62,000 bases of DNA from Gnetum montanum (taxonomy: Eukaryota > Streptophyta > Gnetopsida > Gnetales > Gnetaceae). Below, piece after piece: positions 56,561-62,000 of the stretch (within the stretch, counting starts at the first letter, position 1; each line of letters begins with the position of its first letter). The DNA lies in assembly GCA_015680685.1 (NCBI GenBank), contig MNCI01022611.1, positions 1,112 through 63,111 of the forward strand. Direction: 5' to 3'. The translations under genes were made by a program, and so were the position numbers. Under the pieces are notes generated by a model. It searched no databases and was not told the origin of the DNA. It saw only the letters and a list, made by a program, of their open reading frames with translations.

Positions 56561-57760
56561 CTATTGCAAGAAAGAAATGAAGCTTGTCCCTTTCATCTAG
56601 GAATCGATTATGAAAAAATTGATAACTCGATTGATGTTAACAATGAATCCTATGCTCTTGTATTAGATCAAGGGATAAAATTAGAAGGAGAAAAGTTAAA
56701 TAATGATAAACAAACTAAATATTCATTAAATAAATGATCTAAATGTACTACGAAAGATACCGATGTAAATGATACAGCATAAACTCATACTATAAATTAT
56801 ATAAGAAGACCTAGTGGATGGCTTCAAATAATAGAAAGTGATAGAGAATGGGTAATTCATGACATTAAAGAACCTTTCTGTACAATAATTTAGTATCAAG
56901 AAATACATCAAAATCATATTATTATTAATATCACCATACTAAATAAACATGCTCCCAAGAAAAGTAAGTCAAGCATCTATGATGGGTCATTCAAGATAGA
57001 CAATGGAAGCAGAAAGTGCAATGATGAACAAATGTAAAGTTCGAAAGTTAGTACCATGTCCAAAATATAGGTATCCTATTAAAAATTAATATATGTTTAC
57101 AACCAAGTTAAGGGAGGATGGTACATTAATTAAATATAAGGCATAAATAATTGAAAATAATTTTTCACAAATAAAAGAAGTTAACTATGTAGATACTTTT
57201 GTACCTATAGCTCAAATGGTAGTCCTTTGAATCATTATAGTCTTGTCTACTAAGTTTAAGTAAAAAATACATCAAATTAATGTTAAATTATCCTTTCTAG
57301 ATAGATACCTTCAAGAACATTTTCAACAAGTGAAAGGCTTTGTATAAGATGATACTTTGGTCTATAAATTATAGAAAGTCATTAATGAATTGAAACAAGC
57401 TTAAAGAATGTGGTATCAAAAGATTGATGAATTCTTGATTAATTATGGATTTATGAAGTCCAAAAAAGATAGTAATTTGTATGTTCTTATGGATAGTAGA
57501 AAAATACAAATGCTTCTAGCCTTCCATGTAGATGATATACTTATTGCAACAACAAATGTGTAAATTGTAAACAAATTTAACTATTATTTTTCTTTATCAT
57601 CTGATATTTCAAATCTTGGACTAGCCCATTATTACTTGAGAATTAATGTAAAAAAAAGGAAGGAATCCCAACTTGTCAAAGAAAGTACATAATTGAATTA
57701 TTAGAACAATACAATATATTGAAATGACATGAATCTTTTATCTTAATGACTCCTAAATTT
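56560..57760 (+). pseudogene. Copia reverse transcriptase
   Basis: A linker with acidic residues leads to the RT: YMFTTKLREDGTLIKYKA near 57.09 kb, YVDTFVPIAQM near 57.19 kb, INVKLSFLDRYLQEHFQQVK near 57.28 kb, MWYQKIDEFLINYGFMKSKK near 57.41-57.47 kb. The active-site box is HVDD (57525-57536) instead of YVDD; His may come from a T-to-C change. Stops at former Gln and Lys codons occur throughout. Confidence 0.88.
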
Positions 57761-57899
57761 AAGATAAATGTTGATGGTGAACTAATGAATCATTGGAGCA
57801 TTATTATACTTAATAAATACAAGACCTAATATCCAATTTTATGTAAATCAGTTAGTTGTAACAATGCAAAAACCAAATTATCATCATATGAAAGTAGCC

Positions 57900-58615
57900 T
57901 TCTTAATCTTATGATACATCAAGTCAACATCATCTTGTAAAATAGTATTTAAGGAAACCTCATCAAAGGTCTTTGAAGTATGTATAGATGTTGACTAGTA
58001 TGAAGATACCATAGATCATAGCTTGAAAACCAGAAATTTAATCCAGTGATACAAAAAATCCTAAAAGTTGGCAAAAGTAATAAGCAACATGTAGCTCTTT
58101 ATTATTCATGAAGGTAGAAAACCATGCCTTATGAGAAAGACTATAAGATGATATGTGGGATTATCAAGTACTTACAAATATTGGGGTGCTAGAACCCATT
58201 ATTATTCTTGCTAAAAATTAAGCTACTAATAAAATTTCTCAAAATTCAATATTTCATGATAAGAGTAAGCACATTAAGATCATTATAATGGTCTTGTATG
58301 TTGAAAACACCACTCAGAACCACCCAAGAGTCTAGAAGATACAAGGAGGAAGGGCAGTCTCAAGGTGGACTACGCTTTAAAGCTTAGAGCACTTGAAATT
58401 GATAGCACTGCAAAAAGGATCCTTGTAAGGATTCAATATTCCAAGCAAGCTCTAAATCCATAGCATATGTGTGTATTTTTTATAGTAGAAATGTTTTAAT
58501 AAGTATGTAGTTATTAAATACATATCCACCAAATTCTAGAAAGTAGATAGTTTTATGGAGGCCTTAGCTAAAAATGTGTTTAATATTTTTAAATACTACT
58601 TTCACAATATCCACT
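57900..58615 (+). pseudogene. Copia RNase H, interrupted
   Basis: SWQ...ATCSSL near 58.07-58.11 kb corresponds to the conserved 'SWxSKKQxxVALSS' block. NSIFHDKSKHIKI follows at about 58.23-58.28 kb and matches the 'NPVFHxRTKHIDI' block. The reading should continue at once but resumes only at about 58.49 kb (KYVVIKYISTK, then EALAKNVF). About 200 bp of unrelated sequence lies between. Confidence 0.82.
58286..58484. other. Unidentified insertion of about 200 bp in copia RNase H
   Basis: More GC-rich than the surroundings (CACTCAGAACCACCCAAGAG, GGAGGAAGGGCAGTCTCAAG). It separates two RNase H blocks that are normally joined by about twelve residues. No clear inverted ends or target duplication are visible; the flanks ATTATAATGG and TTTTTATAGT share only short AT words. 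Confidence 0.55.
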
Positions 58616-59211
58616 CTCTCATAATGAGAAAAAAGGAGGAGAAGTAGAGAAACATGCAAAGATTTAATTTTAAAATATGATACTATGTATAGAGTTCTAG
58701 TGTGCTCCTTCAACATCAAAATCATATTACCTTACCACTTCACATTTCTCATCAAAGATAGTCTTATGACAAATTTTATGTAAAGTACGAATTAAAGAAA
58801 AGTATTAGAGAGTAATTCATACTTTATGAATGTTATTCAAGTTATGTCATAAGTCTAGTATCAAGTCATAACTTATTATAATGCTTTCTAAGAATCATTA
58901 ATCAAAACTCTTTACAAATTTGTAAAAGTGAAATTCTTGTTGTATAAAAGTGAATTACGACTCTTGATATCAATCAAAAGTCTTATCAAAGTTAATTGTA
59001 AGTACATATGTAAAAAAATAGAATATTTATAAACTAGTTAGTTGTCATAAGAAATAACTAATATAATCAAAAAGTCATAAAAAGGAAAGAAGACAAGTTT
59101 AAGATACAAAACTTATTGTTAGAAATCCATTTGTTATTTACAAAGCTACAAAAATTAATATGAAGTTTTTCCTACAATCCTTAAGTAGTACGTTTTAACA
59201 CATTGATCCTC

Positions 59212-59357
59212 TTAGGATCTTGCCTTGGTAGCGTTAGCATTGAGCCTCTCAGTGATGATCCTTTCTTTTTGATTGAATAAACCAATAATGTTTTCCACAA
59301 ATTTGATGACAAATAGACTATATGGATCAAAGACCAAAAAAATGAAGTTTGCTAAGA
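59212..59357 (-). other. Short open frame of unknown origin
   Basis: The minus strand reads an uninterrupted stretch ending ITERLNANATKARS before the TAA at 59212, preceded by VENIIGLFNQKE. The charged helical composition looks like a protein C-terminus, but no family is recognised. It could be part of another retroelement or of a lost host gene. Confidence 0.2.
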
Positions 59358-59368
59358 CTAAAAAAGAC

Positions 59369-59521
59369 AATATCTAAATTGATTTACTAAAACAAAAGTC
59401 CCTATTAAAATGAAATTATAATATCTAAATTGATTTACTAAAACAAAAGTCCCTATTAAAATGAAATTATAATATCTAAATTGATTTACTAAAAAAAAAG
59501 TCCCTATTAAAATGAAATTAT
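59369..59521. repeat. 51-bp tandem repeat, three copies
   Basis: Units start AATATCTAAATTGATTTACT at 59369, 59420 and 59471. The first two units are identical; the third differs by one C-to-A within AAAACAAAAG. Such identity is striking next to the decayed surroundings and points to a recent duplication. Because 51 is divisible by three, a repeated reading frame appears on the minus strand. Confidence 0.95.
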
Positions 59522-60836
59522 AACAAAATCTAGTTAAAGAAAAAACTTCAACAAATCCATTACATATGATTTTTTTGAATTTTTTTATTTTTTCTCTTTG
59601 AAAAAGTAAACAAAGTTTTAAATTTTCATAATAACTTATTTTTTTCAATATAGAAATCTATAGTAACTCCTACTTGGAACCAAAAATGTTTCAAAATAAT
59701 AAAACTAACCTAAAAAAAGTTTTAGATTCCCAAAAATTTGATTTATCCACCAATTTCAAAAGCATTAAAATACAAAGATAGAAATTAAAAACTCTTTAAC
59801 CAAAAAAGTGAGTATGTGTATCAAAAGCTTCTAATGAACAAATTAGAATGTTCTCACACTTCAAGAAAAATGCATATACCTTACTGTTTACTCTAAACAA
59901 CGAATAATGACATGATTCAATAAAAAATTAGTTTGCTCATTCACTTCCTTTATGCCAAGAAAGCATTTCCACCATGCAGAAACAAAAACATCCATGCCCA
60001 AAAATGTTTCTTTTGTTATAAACTCAATAGAAGCATTCTTCATATCTTCAACAAATTAACTAAGATATATTCAACTAATTAAATGCATTACAATAAAAAA
60101 AACTAAAATTATTGGACTTTTAACACACATTCTCCCTACCCTCAAAGAAGATATGTGAACTAGAAAAAATATTCTGAGTAATAATGTAAAAAGAATACTA
60201 AAAAAAAGCATATATTACAATTGCAAATCAGTTGATTTGTTTCAAATGTTACCAAGAATACTTGGTAATTTTCTTAATGACATTTTTAAAACTCATAACA
60301 TGTATATTTCTACTATGAAATAAGGTAAGTTTGGGTTTTGTTGGAACAAAAACTTTTTTTTAACAATATTTGCGACAAAGACATATAGTCAAATTAGAAC
60401 TTTATAATTTAGCATTGTCAAATCGAACACATAGTTTGGAGATACCAAATAAAGAGTCTTATCACTAGGCTAACATCTTATTGTTTCAAATAAGGTAAGT
60501 GTGATCCATTTGGCCATTACCAATTATTTCAAATAGAATAACATTGATTTGAAATAACATTTCTAGCAAGCAATGATTGTTTAGAATGTAACAACTCAAA
60601 AGTGTTTGTATTACTAGTTTACAAATCAAATTTGCTTTGAAATAAAGTCTAGGAAGATGGAGATCATTAAGATATAGAATTCCTTTATGATTAATTTTAA
60701 CTTATTTAACACCTATTATATAAACTGTGAAAGGATAGCATAATTTTTTAAATCAAACCTTTATATTTAAAATGGCTTAATGATTTTTCAATTATATTGT
60801 AATGGTTTTCACATTAGATAAGTAAGTATAAATAAT
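59522..60836. other. AT-rich DNA without recognisable features
   Basis: No ORF, domain, LTR or repeat unit is convincing here. The phrase AAATAAGGTAAGT occurs twice (about 60.32 and 60.49 kb), but it is too short to define a repeat. Confidence 0.5.
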
Positions 60837-60960
60837 GAGCTATTAACTTAGAGGTAAGAATCTTGATTTTAAAAATCCAAGTATTAGTTCAATTCCTATA
60901 TGTCTGGGAGGTAAATATTGTTCAAAAAATGTTTCAAGTTCTAACACCAAAGTATTATTT
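60837..60960 (+). repeat. tRNA-derived SINE head (copy 1)
   Basis: The head has an A box-like TTAACTTAGAGG (60843-60854) and a B box-like AGTTCAATTCC (60886-60896). It aligns along its whole 60 bp with the copy at 61739. It cannot fold as a proper tRNA: the anticodon arm region is A/T-rich and the acceptor stem does not pair. The body after the head is not shared with copy 2. Confidence 0.55.
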
Positions 60961-61738
60961 ATCTAATAAGTACAAATTTATATAAGAATTATAAAACCTA
61001 TTATTTTAACTTATGCAAAGAGTAACATTCCAATTTTCCAGCCTCTATTTTTGGAAGTGGTGAGCTTTTTTTAACTTACTATATTATTCCAATTTTTAAT
61101 TAAAAATTTTCTAACCTTCATTACCATCTATAGCCTTTGCCCTTAATTTAGCATAAAATAAAATGCTTTAATAAAAAATAAATGTCTCTCATCATTACTC
61201 TAAAAGAATTCCTTTGTAAGCTTTTCAATATCATGGTAAAATTATCATAAAAGGAAAAATAATAAACATGCAATTAAGGTAGAATTTTAGAAACTGTCAA
61301 AAATTTCAATTTGCAATGCATAAATTAGATTAAATTTTTATTTTGTAAACAAAATATAATGATCATCTTAAATATTAAAAGTTATCATAGATAAATTATT
61401 ACATGATTTTATTGCCACCATCACATTTCAATCTTTTGTTAACTTACTAGTTATGGAAGCTAATTTCATAAATTAAAAAGTTATGGTATATATAAAAAAT
61501 CTACTAGCTTGTTAATACCATGAATTTTGTATGTTCATTAATCATCATGTATATCCTTATGTGATTTTTAATTTTATTCTATTTGACATCCCATTCTAAT
61601 CTCTAGCAATTCACTCCTTACGTGCTACAATTTCAAGAAAGTCTTGTAAAAGTATTTAATTTCATTTCAACTTGATCCCTCTTCATCCCTCTTAAGAAAA
61701 TATGATATATTATCATCTAACTTGTAGATCATAACAGT
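60960..61738. other. AT-rich DNA between the two SINE heads
   Basis: No gene or repeat is recognised. Composition is similar to the stretch before the first SINE head. Confidence 0.5.
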
Positions 61739-61900
61739 GAGGTATTAGCTTAGTGGTAAGAGTCTTGGCCTTGCAATCCTAGGTTATAGGTCTAATTCTA
61801 CTAGGCAACACTAGTCTGATAGATCCAAGGGGTCTCAATGGGCTTAAGTAAAAAATTTAGTTTCAATTTAACCAAGTAAGCTAGTGAGAAATGCCTCACT
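61739..61900 (+). repeat. tRNA-derived SINE head (copy 2)
   Basis: GAGGTATTAGCTTAGTGGTA begins the head. Its A box is TTAGCTTAGTGG (61745-61756) and its B box GGTCTAATTCT (61789-61799), 44 bp apart. These are polymerase III promoter elements of plant tRNA-derived SINEs. The copy is better kept than the one at 60837. The 3' limit is not defined; no poly(A) or T-rich end is evident. Confidence 0.6.
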
Positions 61901-62000
61901 AACACGTTACTACTTAGAATGTCTTTACTAAAAGCTAAAAGAAAAATATACTAATTCTCTTGTAAGTTAAAATGCACAAATGTTCTTGTAGGTTATTTTA

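Larger units (their letters stand above)
54682..59190 (+). mobile_element. Ty1-copia element, 5' LTR lost
   Basis: Gag with zinc knuckle, protease, integrase, RT and RNase H follow in copia order on the plus strand. The 5' LTR and primer site are absent because gypsy-2 ends directly in front of gag. A purine-rich AAAAAAGGAGGAGAAG near 58.63 kb is the probable polypurine tract. The following 500 bp (TATA-like TTGTATAAAAGTG at about 58.94 kb) is the probable 3' LTR, whose end I could not fix. All frames have stops. Confidence 0.85.

Noticed and set aside
59358-59648. 96-codon minus-strand ORF with a 17-residue repeat
   Set aside because: Produced by the 51-bp DNA repeat, whose length is divisible by three; flanks show no coding signal.
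61739-61810. A functional tRNA gene
   Set aside because: A and B boxes are present, but the acceptor stem and anticodon arm do not pair properly; a SINE head explains it better.

Overview
The window looks like nuclear DNA from a large plant genome, with no bacterial, organellar or viral gene organisation. It is AT-rich and almost completely filled by old, nested, mutually truncated LTR retrotransposons. The premature stop codons mostly sit where related copies carry Gln, Arg or Trp codons, which is the mark of long-term cytosine-methylation decay. Retention of such old elements suggests a gymnosperm-like genome, but that is inference. No intact host gene is visible; one short CpG-retaining stretch (about 3.4-4.4 kb) may hold exon remnants.

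Layout: (1) 1-4378: an LTR fragment, a 180-bp tandem array, a 57-bp duplication and a gene-like stretch, ending at a single N. (2) 4380-about 7.6 kb: minus-strand gag and 5' LTR of a gypsy element. (3) About 7.65-16.4 kb: a Tat-like gypsy element with an additional RNase H placed BEFORE the reverse transcriptase, followed by a long 3' region with degenerate tandem repeats. (4) 16.4-19.8 kb and 39.06-44.4 kb: the two halves of a third gypsy lineage (called C here), split by (5) a minus-strand copia-type element, 19801-39062, which has gag and an accessory ORF but no pol, and is itself split by (6) a 12.5-kb gypsy element (gypsy-1, 24515-37015). (7) 44.4-46.2 kb: a pile-up of LTR fragments including a head-to-head junction. 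(8) 46.0-54.7 kb: gypsy-2, a relative of gypsy-1 that has lost all of pol but kept gag and ORF3. (9) 54.7-about 59.2 kb: a plus-strand copia element. (10) 59.2-62 kb: AT-rich DNA with a 51-bp tandem repeat and two tRNA-derived SINE heads.

The most interesting system is in gypsy-1 and gypsy-2, with a weaker trace in C. Downstream of pol (or of gag in the pol-less copy) lies a second, internal copy of the U3 promoter module. It carries palindromic motifs matching the element's own LTR, a TATA box, an untranslated leader, a 288-320 bp intron with conserved donor, branch point and acceptor, and then ORF3, whose ATG directly follows the acceptor. The palindrome core differs between the two elements (GGCC versus GATC), and in each element the internal module matches its own LTR. 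This suggests an internal promoter co-evolving with the LTR, an arrangement otherwise known from foamy viruses. ORF3 has a domain resembling the plant 'putative transposon protein' family, then a coiled-coil and a Pro/Gln-rich tail. The pol-less copia-type element carries an ORF of the same domain family, behind its own repeated U3-type motif array.
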